Origin: Microstegium vimineum
Taxonomy: Eukaryota > Streptophyta > Magnoliopsida > Poales > Poaceae
NCBI GenBank assembly: GCA_022036555.1
Contig: CM039119.1
Location: 2,666,001 to 2,730,000 of the forward strand
Length of the DNA stretch: 64,000 nt
Reading direction: 5' to 3'
A model generated the notes under the pieces. That model was given only the letters and a program-made list of their open reading frames with translations, did not search any database and had not been told where the DNA came from. Below, piece by piece: positions 33,691-45,258 of this stretch. Each line of letters opens with the position of its first letter. Positions within the stretch are counted from its first letter, which is position 1. The position numbers were made by a program, and so were the translations under genes.

Positions 33691-33823
33691 GGAGTGTTCC
33701 TTGAAAGTGTAGATTTACTGTTCATGACCAAGAACAGATCTGTTAAAACAGATTGGAGTGTTCCTTGAAAGAATGAAAGTGTAGATTTACTGTTCATGAC
33801 CAAGAACAGATCTGTTAAAACAG
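33691..33823. repeat. Tandem duplication in the 3'UTR of copy 3
   Basis: Two units begin ggagtgttccttgaaag at 33691 and 33755 and both contain gttcatgaccaagaacagat. The second carries a short extra gaatgaaa. Copy 2 has one unit. Confidence 0.7.
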
Positions 33824-34191
33824 CAGAGTACACATATTTCCATATCTCAGATTTGGGATATACCGACTGCAGAGTCAAGCCTCAACAGTCAACACAGAAG
33901 CAGAGCTACAGCACGGAGGAATTTTATGCTTTACTGACTAGCAACTTTTGTATAACGTTGGTCTTAGTTGAGAACAATATTATGAAGAATGCACGTGAGC
34001 ATTTTGTATGGCAGAGTTTATTAATCAGCAATTGATCTTAAGTGGACATTCCATGGTTACAGTATATACATAATACATCTAATCGATCATAAAGATAAGT
34101 GTAAGATGCAACTGCATTGTAAGCATCATTTTTGTGTGTAGTCCTTACCTAATATAGTTGAGGAAAACTTCATTTTTTTTTTTGTTTATTA

Positions 34192-34330
34192 CTCCCTCCA
34201 TTCCAAATTATAAGACATTCTAAGAATTTTGGAAAGTCAAATCATCTCAAGTTTGAACAAAATTATAGAGAAAATTATAAATATTTATGACATCAAATAG
34301 GTATGCTATAAAAATATAGTTGATGAACTC
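34192..34330. mobile_element. Stowaway-like MITE, one end
   Basis: ctccctccattccaaattat at a TA dinucleotide is the classic Stowaway/Mariner terminus. The opposite terminus was not found, so the element is truncated or rearranged. Confidence 0.5.
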
Positions 34331-34443
34331 ATATTGGGCATTCAGTGGGATCTTCAGAATAGTATTTATCAGATGCTAGTTGACAAGAGAGAATACACAC
34401 AAATTCAGGGAGAGAAAAGGTATACAATATGTTCTTGGACACT

Positions 34444-34445
<2 letters not shown>

Positions 34446-34486
<41 letters not shown>
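34446..34486. repeat. (AT)20 microsatellite
   Basis: Uninterrupted AT dinucleotide run between copy 3 and the P450 gene. Confidence 0.85.
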
Positions 34487-34495
<9 letters not shown>

Positions 34496-35596
34496 GGCAA
34501 GAAAGTGCTAAGCTCCTGCACACTCTCTTGTTACACTACTAGTTACTGGATGGATGAAAGTTCTAATGCCCAGCAGAATTTTAGATAAATATCTTATTAA
34601 TTAGGTCGTAGGAACGAGTTGGATATGATAGCCGTGAGGAACCACCATCTCCCCAACTCGTGATACTTCTCCTCCTTTTATCTCAATCCATCTGCAAACA
34701 ACCAAATTCCATACCATCAGTCTGATGCACGAATAGCTTGGGTCGACTCATATTAATTCACCATCGCATACACATATACAACAAATACTCTACCTGTAGT
34801 TTGGCACTAAAACATGGAGGAAAAGTGAAATGAAAAGCTTGGCAAACTCTGCCCCGAGACAAAGTCTTATGCCTCCTCCAAATGGCATCAAATTCCTCTG
34901 CTGAATGCTTTGCTTTTCCTTGTCCTGTGTCTGCAAAGATAGAGCGCAATGTGCCATAGTATTTATACACAACAAGTGTAATAAAAACCAAAGATTTATT
35001 TTGACCAATCATATAATGTCAAAGATGAGTTTTGCTACTACTAACCGTCCACCTCCATGGATTGAATTTGAGTGGGTCCTCAAACAGGGTTGGGTTTAGA
35101 TGACCAACCATGGGGCTAATCATAACTAGCCACCCCGCAGGGATTGTATAACCTGCATGATTAATGAGATATCATCATATGACCTATCCATGCAACTATG
35201 AATTCTATATATAGTAGACGACAAAATGCACCATTCACTTGCACATCAGTCAGAGTTTTCCTGAAAATTCCAGGTGCAATGTTACTGATCCGTGTAATCT
35301 CATTCATAACCTTCAAGTGGAACAAAAAAAATAATCAAGTCAAAGGAGAAGTGCTGAAAAGCATGCAGTACAACAGCCACTTTTTACAGCAGCCAAACAG
35401 GCCTATATAAGCGCTGGAAAGGCCAGCCTGTGTACGTTTTGATTTCAGTCACCTGAGTAGTGAATGTCATGGACTTGTACTCCTCCCATGTGAACTCAGA
35501 ATTTCTGTCTTCTCGTTTCTTCAGTATTGCTTCATGCTCCTCCTGGAAAAGGGAGAAGTTCAACAACTTTATACTGAAGATAACTGTCATTTTCTT

Positions 35597-35802
35597 TCCA
35601 TGACGTAAGTTTGACTAGATTTGTAGAAAGTATGTGCAACATTTGTATCTCCAAATTAATTTATTATAAAAATAGATTCAACAATCTATTTAATGATATT
35701 AATTATATACCATAAATATTAATATATTTTATATAAAATTAGTCAAATTTATTTCTCGGGAAGCGAGAGCGACAATTATTTATGAATAGAGGGAATATAT
35801 GA
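35597..35802. mobile_element. Stowaway-like MITE remnant in P450 intron 4
   Basis: AT-rich segment containing gtttgactagatttgtag near the left and attagtcaaat, then atgaatagagggaata, at the right. The right end resembles a Stowaway terminus. It lies wholly between exons 4 and 5. Confidence 0.45.
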
Positions 35803-36804
35803 TTATGTAACCATACTATTTTGTTGATGAGATAATATATATTGAAACACATATAAAACTAATTATCACCTTGAGCATTTCGACAACTTCAGGGTTATCT
35901 TTGAGCAACTTAAGACCCACAGTGACGGTTCCTGATATTGTTACAAAGCTACCAAACAAGAGCCCAGATAGTGCATTTATAGCAAAAGTCTCATCTATCA
36001 GTGGCTTTTCACTTTGTAGTTCTTCAATAAGGTTGTCAAGAAGGTCACCATGTTTCTTCTCAGGTGTACTTAGCCTATGCTTCAGGAGCTGAGTCAATTT
36101 TTCTTCCACGTTTCTCTTCCCCTGTCACAAAAAAGAAACACATCTAGATTTCTGTTCCAGAATTTCTATGAGACATTCTGATTACTAAACAAAGTTCAAA
36201 TATATGTAGTGTACCTTCATGCACTTGTAAAACGTTGTCCCCGGAAAGTATATCGGGAAACAGAGCACCACCTTGAAGAAGTCTTCGTAATTCTTCCTCA
36301 ACCCTTTTGACTCCTCTGGAGCGATGCCGATGATCTTCTTGGCCACGAGATCAAATATCATCTGCATTGTATGTTCAAATCATGGTAGCAAATTAAACAT
36401 CATTGTAGAATTATTACAATACAGACCATCGATCGGTTATATTTGGACAGTGTCAGATTGCCAGTGACATATGCACTTACATCTGATATGGCATCTTTCA
36501 CCTCGACGCTAGGCTTGGTAGCCCACGCTGCCAAGCCCTGCTTCATGGCATCCTCTAGCTCTCGGATGAGCGATTCCTTGATGTTTTCATGGCCAAAAAG
36601 CTTGGACGCAATGCTGCGGACGAACTTGTGCATGGGGCCTGTGAATGTGGTGATGCTCTTCTTGCCGAATATGGTGGTTGTTGTCTCCGGGTACCAAAGT
36701 CTGAACAACTTGCCCTCTTGCTCAAAGATGAACCGGTTCAACTCTGGATCAAGGGAAACAACGATAGGCTGCCCGGCCAGGCAGGTCTTGAAGATGGACC
36801 ATAC

Positions 36805-38603
36805 CTATAATATTATTTTGCAACGGCACCAACAATCAATATTTTTATTTTGCAAAGCTAACATTAGCTCGTTAGATGAGCCTAATTAATGGAGAACGTA
36901 AGTACAAACAGTAATACTACAGCGCAAAGCGGTCAAAGTCGATTTTCAAGGACAGTCGTTTAAAGTCAGTCTCAATGAGTTTCATTTTACTATTTCCAAG
37001 ACAACCACATCAGCTTTGCAGAATTGGATTGAGAAATGAAACTGGTTTTCTCAGTGGAGAGTTTCATTTAACTGTTTACAAGCTTCAACAGTTAATATAC
37101 TCATGATGTTGTGATCCATTGTGCCATATAAACTACGTAGCCATTTGAAATTACAATTAAACTGAACGCAGTTAATGAGTTGACATGAATGATCAATTAG
37201 ATCATATCTACGTACGACCACTTGAAACTACCCTTGAAGCAATGTCTAAATGGCTAGTCCAGCGCTACACTATAGGAGAGAATAAGAAAACTTAATCCAT
37301 GATCATAAGCCGCCGATTAGGTACTGGCTTCCACTCCCTCTGTCACCGATTAGGTGCTGGCATTCACTTCACTGTGCTCATAGAAAGGACTAGCTGAAGG
37401 AGACGTACTGGAAGGACACGCAAGATGGCAGGAGGAGGCGCGCGCAGGAAATCATGGGTGCGTGTGAGATGAAACGATCCTCCTCCACAACGGAGGTTTC
37501 ATCAAGTTTCAATATGTTGGAAACGGTGATGAACGCGTTTTTATCCCCATGAAATTCTAATCTTCTCTTTCTTCTTAATTCACCTGCCAACTCATCTCAA
37601 ATATAATGTTGTGGTGTAGCAATAAATGAGAATGAAACTCTATTGAAACCCCCATTGAGATTGGCCAAGTACCAATGCTACGTCATTGATTATAAAATTG
37701 AGATATTTATATGTGTAGATTGTTTTAGAACTATCCCTAAAAATAATTTTAAATGTCACAAATATTTAAATTGCACCTAATGTTACTTCGTCTAAACGAG
37801 CAACCACCACACAGTAACTCGTCACAAGTCTTGCATTTTTCCATGCTAGTATTCCACATTTGAAACAATGGCCTCTTGGCTCATGCAAGGCCCACACTAC
37901 CAGACCATACCGTCAATTGTGATCAAATAGAAGATGGTATCCTTTCGTATTAACTTTTATTAATCTTGTATTCAATATTTTAGAACCTAAACATTCTCTA
38001 ATTTAAAAGTTTCAACTACCAATTTTATATCTCATCAAGTACTAAAATTTAGTATTAATTGGAGGGTTTTCATCAGTGTTGTGTACAAATTTGAATTTCA
38101 AATTCTTAAAAAGTAAAATGGATACTCAGGCCTCTAAATGATCTCAAATAAAAAGTGATCAACTATAAAGTTTTAGATCTTATCGAGCTGTACAATTTTG
38201 ATACAATATTTGACTTCGTCCCATTTTATTTAAAGTTATGAATTTATTTACTCCGCAGCTATTTTCAGATGTTGTTGACCAACCAATTTTCAGGGACAGT
38301 TGGCATAATAAATTGCCTTAATTTGAAAAATGTAATTTCTAGGATGGTTATTTTCATGGGGATAATCAACTGACTCTAATTAAGAATAGGTATATTTTTA
38401 GGGGCAGTTAAGTTAACTGCTGCTTAAAATCAATTTGTAAAGATAGCTCGCAACAAGGCATTTATAGAGACGGTTTACTATATGAATTGGCCCTAAAATA
38501 CAGAGAGGTGACTGTAAAAATGGTTTGTGCAGTTGTTTAAGACCTGACAAAGTAAATGAAAAAAAAAACTAAAAAAAGTCGGAGATCAAGTTCCTCAATT
38601 CAC
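36805..38603 (-). other. P450 intron 1 (1.8 kb) enlarged by transposon sequence
   Basis: Donor AG|GTGAAT at 38603 and acceptor TATAG at 36805. It contains a MITE-like inverted-repeat region (ctcaatgagtttcatt near 36971 and its inverse near 37630-37661) and CACTA-type subterminal repeats (tttcagggacagtt, tttaggggcagtt) at 38285-38520. Other introns of the gene are about 80-330 bp. Confidence 0.5.
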
Positions 38604-38955
38604 CTCTTCAGTCGTTGGCGAAAGAAGCTCGGGATGCCGATAGAAGGGCTAACTTTCATGTATTGAAGGGTCTCGCCAATAATGGGGAAGCCCATGGAAC
38701 CAGGAGGAAGTCTCCCCTTGCATGGGGGACACACCCATCTGTACGCCCAGTGAAGTAACCATCCCATCACCACCGTAACACAACATAGAACTGCGTATGA
38801 TGGATTGGCCAGCAAACCTCCTTCCATCTATCTATCCCTATAGTAGTAGTGTGACGTACAAGAACTAGAACGGATTTCTTCAATTCCAGGCTAGCTAAAA
38901 ACTAAAGTTTTGAGGCCAGTCATTTTTCTTGCATGTAAATGGGTGGTCACAGCAG

Positions 38956-38965
38956 CTTATATAGG
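38956..38965 (-). promoter_or_regulatory. TATA box of the P450 gene
   Basis: The - strand reads CCTATATAAG about 130 bases upstream of the P450 ATG, a plausible core promoter position with a 5'UTR near 100 bases. Confidence 0.55.
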
Positions 38966-39001
38966 AGGGCGCGAAAGAAGTGGTGGTGTGTACGACACTA
39001 A

Positions 39002-39455
39002 CACTAGTAGAGGACTCGAGGTTGACTAGATTCCGAGACTAAATGTCTTCCCCTTCAGTCCCGATTTGCCACAATCAGGACAAAAGGTCCTTCCAACTTA
39101 AAAAAATACCTCTTATCGTTGTGCCCACTAAGATTCAAGCCTAAGACATCATGCACTGTCTCGCGCGTAGCTTATCACCCCACATACACAACATATATCT
39201 GACAATGAATGGAACATTTTCCTTTTGATCCAATCCATTAAGGGACCTTTAGTCCCGATTCGTAACACCAATCGGGACTAAAGGATCTATCTTTTTAGCA
39301 CCGATTGATATTACCAATTAGGACTAAAGGTCCTGGTACCTTTGTCCTAGTTTTTAATACCAATCAGGACAGACTTTAGTCTCGGTCGTCTTTATTCTCG
39401 GACACAAAATTTGCCGAGACTATTGCACATCGACCTGGTCTGTTTTCTAGTAGTG
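39002..39455. mobile_element. Small CACTA element (454 bp) upstream of the P450 TATA box
   Basis: It starts CACTAGTAG and ends CTAGTAGTG, with the 3-bp duplication taa at 38999-39001 and 39456-39458. The inside carries inverted 'ctttagtcccgatt...aatcgggactaaagg' subterminal repeats. It is non-autonomous, with no coding capacity. Confidence 0.75.
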
Positions 39456-39458
39456 TAA

Positions 39459-40259
39459 ACTTTGAAGCTAATCATTATTAATTTGGCCCTTGGTACTGGC
39501 CGGCCTACTGATTTTTTTTTTATTTCTCTTTTTTTTTTGCGAATTACACGTACAACGACGAAGATCACAATACGCACGCACACTCACCCCTATTTGAATT
39601 CGGATGGGCAGGTCCACCATAAGGAATCCAACCAGCTGATGTACGATCAGTTCACAGGTTTTGTTTATTACATGCTGAGTTGGAATCAAACTTTGTACTT
39701 CTCGATGTTGACCCTTCGTGGAAGCTGGAATTCTGCATGCCAAGTTTGCTTATTTTCTTCATTTCGTCCAAGTTGGGCCGGACGTACTGTGTGCAGTGAA
39801 TGCATGCACATTGCGCAGAAGTGACCATATTTCGTCTTTGGTCGATGAAGCTGAATGACCATATTCACTTGGCCAGCCAATCAAGCTGAATGACCAAGCC
39901 GAGTAATAAATATATAAATTCGACCAATTTGCCGGTGCCAAATTTAGAAGTCAACACCCCGTCCCATGGATTAGAAACTTAGAATTGGACTATGCATGTT
40001 TAGACTTTAGACCAAGAGGAGAGAGGCGTCGTAAACTCGTAATCGATCACATTGACTGACTTGGGGTCATGGGTCCATGCACGCTATATATATATAACAA
40101 GCAGTTGTCCACATCGGTTAATGCAGTCCATGTGAAAACAAATTTGGTCTGGTAATGCAAGCAATTAAAAGAAAAATAAGAAGGAACGAGTGTCGTCTTG
40201 CTTAAAGAAAAAAAAGGTTGGACTCTAAATCCAAGAGACAAAAACAGACTTGTATACCC
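39459..40259. other. Intergenic sequence between two CACTA elements
   Basis: No gene recognised. It holds T-rich runs near 39515 and 39530, a direct repeat of aagctgaatgacca near 39848 and 39884, and a short (TA)n near 40087. Confidence 0.4.
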
Positions 40260-41183
40260 TTGTACTACTACAAAACAGACCTTTCGTCGATGCCCCAAAA
40301 CAGTTTTAGTCCTGGCAAAATTTTCGTCCGGGACTAAAGAGACCTTTAGTCCAGGTTTGTGGCACCAACCGAGATTATTTGTTGGCCTTCTGTCCCGGCT
40401 GGTGATATGGACCGGGACTAAAGGTCCCCCCCTATTTGTACTCTCCTACCTCCGCAGCCCGAGCCCGAGAGCTCGATTTCTTCACTCTGTTCTTGTTGTG
40501 TTCTTCACTGTTCTTCTCTTCCTCTTCGGCCATTGCTTTATTTGATCACTTCTACGCCTCCATCGACTCGTTGAAAGGTTACTATCTTCAACCTCTCATG
40601 TTTTAGCGACAGCATATGTTGTTTCTTGGTGTATATGTGATTTTTCTTTATGATTTTATCTCTTTGCCATTTTAAGCTTCATTCACTTGACATAGTTTGA
40701 ATATTTTAAAGAAGAAAACTAAAACTAGTATTCTAAGTATACACCTTTCATTTCTACTATGTCTACCACATTTTATGGTTTAATTAGTTGAAAATAGAGA
40801 TTTTAGTGTATTATTTAATTTAATTAGTTGAAAATAGAATTAGATTTATTTTTTCTAATAGAGATTTTACGGTATTATTTGTTCCATATTTCAAGATTAA
40901 TTTAGCTTAGTTAGAGAAATATAGATTTTTAGGATATTATTAATTCATTTAATTTGTGGATTATGTGAGGAATTTATGGTGGATTGTTCTTGATTTATAT
41001 GCCACTTGAGCTCAAAATATATTCCATATTTAGACAAAAAAGGTAGTTACCTAGAATACTTTAGTTGTATACATGATACATTTGATGATTTTAGAGAAAT
41101 GTAAATTTTAGTTGTTTTAATTTCTTTGTTTAGAAAATGAGAAATTTATAATTTCTAGTTTGAAAAAATGAGTATAAGAGTAG

Positions 41184-41687
41184 ATGACAACTGCTTCGGG
41201 GTACTCGGCCTCTGATCGGGTTCCAAAGCGACTAAGGTCAGACCTCCCTCTCATTACCTGTGGCGAGTATATGCAAAAGACTGTGAAAGAGTACCGAGTT
41301 GGAAAGGTGTGTGTCAACAACGGTCGGATCTTCTATAAGTGTCTAGATCGCAATGTGAGTTATATATTTTTTCACATTTGATGGTTATGGTTAATTTGTA
41401 CCTATATTTTACCTAATGATTTTGATTAAAGTGCTTATTTTTTATTCTATTTTCAGTGGGATAGCACTGGATGCCGCGGCTGGTACTGGGAGGAAGAGTA
41501 TGTTAAACACGTCGCGGAGACTACGAAAGTTGATGAGATAGTGAGCCACCTCAAGAAGCCTGTCGGTGTTGAGCAGGCGGATGATCTGTCTGCTTTAGTT
41601 GGGATTTGTCGGGAGATCATTATGCTACTGAAGTGCATTTTAGGTTTTCTCTGTATAATGCTAGTGGTCATTGCATACGTTATGTAG
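41184..41687 (+). CDS. GRF zinc-finger protein carried by CACTA element (two exons)
   Basis: Exon 1 is 41184-41354 and exon 2 is 41457-41687 with a GT-AG intron, giving 133 codons. The sequence shows CGEYMQKTVKEYRVGKVC, FYKCLDRN across the junction to WDSTGCRGWYWEEEYV, the layout of GRF-type zinc fingers. A hydrophobic C-terminus (IIMLLKCILGFLCIMLVVIA) suggests a membrane segment. GRF-domain proteins often accompany plant transposons; some GRF zinc fingers bind nucleic acid, but no role is shown here. The ORF and splice sites are intact, unlike the transposase. Confidence 0.6.
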
Positions 41688-41840
41688 AGTCTTTCATAGA
41701 GCATACATTAGTCTTTGTGTGACTTAGAAATGACACATGATGGTGTTCCATCTCATGTTATTTTAATGCAGAACTTGGGGTATTTTTATAATTTCATTTT
41801 TCACCAAAATGAGAAATTTAATTATGTTTTGGGTCATATA

Positions 41841-42209
41841 ATGCAGACGATGACACGCCATTGGATGTACAATATAGATCGCCGCTCCAAAGAGTTCATT
41901 GATGGCGTGCATTATTTCTTAAGAGTGGCTGAAGCAAATAAGCGGAATGGTAATTTCATGTGTTTTCCATGCGCCTTGTGCAAGAATTTAAAGGAATATT
42001 GTAGCTCAAGGAGTCTTCACTTACACTTGTTGAAGTCTGGTTTCATGGAAAACTATATTTGTTGGACCAAGCATGAAAAACCGGAATTATGATGGAAGAA
42101 GACGAAGAAGAGCAGTTGGACCCTGACGACATTATTGCTCAATATGGTGACTTCAATGATACTGCAATGGTGGAAGAAGAAGAAGAGGCAGGGGAAGAGT
42201 ACACACTCT
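41841..42209 (+). pseudogene. CACTA transposase N-terminal (Transpos_assoc) domain fragment
   Basis: MTRHWMYNIDRRSKEFIDGV, FLRVAEANKRNG, CFPCALCKN and LHLHLLKSGFMENY match the transposase-associated domain found at the N-terminus of En/Spm transposases. The frame stops at 42090-42092, and the acidic linker (EEDEEEQLDPDDI) continues in another frame. The following catalytic transposase is absent. Confidence 0.7.
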
Positions 42210-42994
42210 CAAGATGATGCTCTTGGTGATGTCAGATATATATATGTTGACTCTATAAACAAATGCAGTTTTCACTGGATACTCGTAGTCTTTGATATGA
42301 CCAGAAGTCAATTCGTAATCTATGACTCATTCAGAAAACCACTGGGAGATTGCCAAGATATGATAGACATTATCAAGGGGAAACTTTGATCTTTAAATAT
42401 ACATTCATGTTCTTTAACTACACTGCAAGAGTTAATTAACTAATGATCCAATTATTGAGCAGGGTTTGGGCTTGGTTCGTGTCGAAACACCGTCCGGATC
42501 TGGAAGTGGCACTTCGTGATCCTATCCTGCTAAGTGTAAGTTCTACTAGTTCTCATAATCTATTACGTTAGCATGCTTTAACATATATGCGTATGATGAC
42601 GATAGTAATCTTTTCATATCTTACAGTGGGTTTTAAGGCAGCCACCAGGCAACAATCTATGTGGATACTACGTTTGCGAGTTCCTCACAATATATGCAAG
42701 AATAACTCTTACAGAGGCACTAAAAGTGTGTAATATGTATATATAATAAATCCATTTTATTTATTTGTTGCTATTAAAGAAATCCTATGTATATTAACAC
42801 TTGTTTCTTTATAATGCAAATTGAAGGGTGAATGGTTGAAGCGACAAGTGTTGGATAGCGTCCGCCTCAAAGGAATTCAAGAGACACTTGCAGGATTTCT
42901 TCTTGAAAAAGTGCTCAAACCCAAAGGCGGATTCTATTTCAACCCAGACCAACAATTGAAGTCAAATCAAGACGAACATATGTATGACATTTAA
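42209..42994 (+). pseudogene. Ulp1-like (C48) cysteine protease domain remnant
   Basis: FHWILVVFDMTRSQFVIYDS, then in later exons GYYVCEFLTIY and EWLKRQVLDSVRLKG, give the His, Asp and Cys positions of a Ulp1-type protease. Exon-like pieces are separated by GT-AG intervals at roughly 42390-42463, 42536-42628 and 42728-42828. It ends QDEHMYDI with TAA at 42992-42994. It is fused to the transposase remnant by an internal deletion. Such protease domains form the C-terminus of some plant transposon proteins; their role is unknown. Confidence 0.6.
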
Positions 42995-43599
42995 GTGGCG
43001 AGAGCAGTTGTGTCCTAATACAAATATGAATTGATAATGATGTAAATTTTATGTGCATATATATATTATACTTATGTATATATAGCTCCATAATATATTT
43101 ATATATAGAGTTTCATAGTTTATTTGTGTGTTTAATGCTTGAAACTAACTTATAAGTGCGCGAATACATGTATTAGCAGCGAATACATATATTAGCAGCG
43201 AAGAATACACATTTGAATACCTAATCTAATTGTAAAACCAAAATAAGAAATACCAAAACAGTAAAAAAAAGGACCTTTAGTCCCGGTTGGTGGACTAAAG
43301 GGTGCAGCCCCGCGTATTACCGACCGGGGCTAAAGGTATGACTTTAGTCCCGGGCCTGCGAACCGGGACTAAAGGAGGGACATTTAGTCCCGAATCCTTA
43401 GTCCCGGTTCAGGCACCGGGGCTAAAGGCCCTTTTCGACCGGGGCTAAAGGCGTGTTCTGTACTAGTGTTGGGATTCATCATTAGATAGATTTTCATACT
43501 AAATTTGCTTTGCATTATAAATATTAATACTTTTATCTATGAATTTGATCAAATTTAGAAAGTTTATAGCTAGGATTATTATATTCTTTGTCTTGCTAA

Positions 43600-44531
43600 T
43601 CATGTCTTGTCCATCAACATGGAGCGCTACCTGACCGCGAGGCCGTTGACAGTCCTGTGCACGAGGCCTGCTCATCCCCGATGTCACCAGACTACTCACT
43701 CCCGAGTTACCACTCTCGCCCATACTACTCGCCTTCGGGTTCAATGCATTTGCGCCCGCACTACTTCTTCCTCATCTAGCACAACCACATCGTCAACATT
43801 GCCATCTCGTCCCCACCTACGACTTCATCTACTCCGACACCCTAAACCCTCTCCCTCCGTTCTGCACACCACAACTGTTGTTGAGTCCTTCTCTGCTAGT
43901 CCTTCAAATGTTGATGCATGGTTGGGGCCCGCTATCTTGTAGGGCGGTATTGGTAACACCAGGACATGTTTTCATTCCCGACGCATTGCTAGGTCTGGCA
44001 AACTCTGCCCACGACTCAGACCAATTGGCTTGACTACACCAACTTCAACATTGACTCTCCCATTCCTACCATGTCTGACTCGATTGCATTATCGTCTTTC
44101 ATCTACGTCTTCAATGGCTCTGACTGCCTCTACCTCGGCATTGCCCCTCCATCAATATGGGCATTGCCCCTCCATCAACATGGTTACCTCGACTGCTAAG
44201 TTGACCACGGCTATCTCCAACATGACATCCTCGACCGTGGCTCCTCCGCTCTTACGCTCGGCTACCTTGACATCAACACAAAGGGATAGTGCCTTGCATG
44301 AGGACTCATCGGATTCTTTTTCAACCACAACATATGAAACACATCGACTATTATGATTGTGGAGGGATGTTAGCTTCGCTTCGGATATGACTACGGGAGA
44401 TGTTAGAGTAAATAGAAATAGTATACTACATTGTCCACCCATGTGGGGTGTTAGTCCTATGTACCCTATATAATCAGCCCATAATATCCAATGCAATACA
44501 ACCAATACTCCACCAATTCTATTCTTCTTCA
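43600..44531 (+). mobile_element. Second TRIM/LARD-like element, 5'-truncated
   Basis: The interior matches 28700-29385 (tggttggggcccgctatctt, gcattgctaggtctggcaaa, acaaagggatagtgcc). It ends with a 131-bp LTR at 44401-44531 beginning TGTTAGAGTA, after the purine-rich gactacgggaga. No 5' LTR was found, so it is truncated or diverged. Confidence 0.6.
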
Positions 44532-45258
44532 TGAATATTTGCGTCATCCACAACCACAGGTAATTGCCATGTGCCAGACGTGATGTTTGGTACATAGGCC
44601 AAAGGCTTCTCTGAGTTTTTTATTCACTATTGCGTAAGGTAGAGATGTCCCAAGTTATATATGGTTTTGATGTGCATACATCTAATTGTTTCAATCAAAA
44701 TGCCCGCTACTTTATGCTTGTTGGCGATTATAAGGCAGCATGTGCCAAAGAGAATACTCGTTGAAGTGTTGAGTAAAAAAGGCAACAATTTTTCTTTTTG
44801 TCAAAGTCTATTCAAAAAGCATACATGGTGAATATTCCTCAATCAAAGTCAAGGCAATAGTAGTCTAGACAAAAGCTTAGTCAAGAAGCATTTCCTTGTA
44901 GAGATTCACCAAATCCATGCCTTAATTCCTACCCCTCCCCTTGTCCACCCTCTCAAATTAAGTCACCAAATTCATGCCCTCCTACCCCTCCCCCTGTCCA
45001 CCCTCTCAAAGTATTGAACATCAGTATCTTCTATTTAAGTAGTCATCCTGCCTTGCAGAATTATTTTACCCTCAAGATATCTCTCTTACACATCATAGTT
45101 ATTCATCACTCCCATGCGATTCTATCAAAGGTGGGTCTTTACAACTATTAAGCCAAACTTTTACTTGTGATCCAAAGTTCATATATCTAATCGCTCAAGT
45201 ATACTTATATGTCAAATTTCCTGAACAGGGAAAGGAGACTGTGGATGCTTGATCCCTA
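44532..45258 (+). promoter_or_regulatory. Promoter and 5'UTR of Rx-N-like copy 4
   Basis: TATTTAAG at 45032-45039 is the likely TATA box. The 5'UTR intron runs 45131-45228. Upstream, a pyrimidine-rich tandem repeat spans 44907-45010. Confidence 0.5.
44907..45010. repeat. Pyrimidine-rich tandem repeat in the copy 4 promoter
   Basis: Two units begin caccaaat(c/t)catgcc at 44907 and 44964 and both end with gtccaccctctcaaa, about 57 and 47 bases long. Confidence 0.65.

Larger units (their letters stand above)
34601..38827 (-). pseudogene. Cytochrome P450, CYP87A-like, nine exons, one apparent frameshift
   Basis: A haem-thiolate monooxygenase of the CYP85 clan, expected at the ER membrane; the substrate cannot be told. 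Exons (read 38827 downward): 38604-38827, 36481-36804, 36215-36361, 35870-36121, 35453-35542, 35232-35310, 35046-35152, 34794-34930, 34601-34691, all with GT-AG borders. Exon 1 gives a membrane anchor and the LPPGSMGFP hinge. Later exons give NEITR (ExxR), FNPWRW and the haem loop FGGGIRLCLG; the end is HGYHIQLVPTT. Exons total 1451 bases, one short of a multiple of three. The missing base is near 36794-36797, just after the exon 2 start, and no alternative acceptor keeps the frame. It is either a recent pseudogene or a sequence error. Sequence similarity to CYP87A3-type proteins is from memory. Confidence 0.8.
40263..43468 (+). mobile_element. CACTA DNA transposon, internal deletion derivative
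   Basis: The termini TACTACTACAAAACAG (left, first base changed from C) and TTCTGTACTAGTG (right) are inverted. The 3-bp duplication ttg lies at 40260-40262 and 43469-43471. Subterminal 'ctttagtcccgg' repeats fill about 40300-40430 and 43270-43455. Inside are a GRF zinc-finger gene, a transposase-associated N-terminal domain and a Ulp1-type protease remnant. The catalytic transposase region is missing. Confidence 0.8.

Noticed and set aside
36795..36830. Alternative P450 exon 2 acceptor that would keep the frame
   Set aside because: No AG in the right phase exists nearby, and the upstream in-frame sequence has a TAG directly at the junction.
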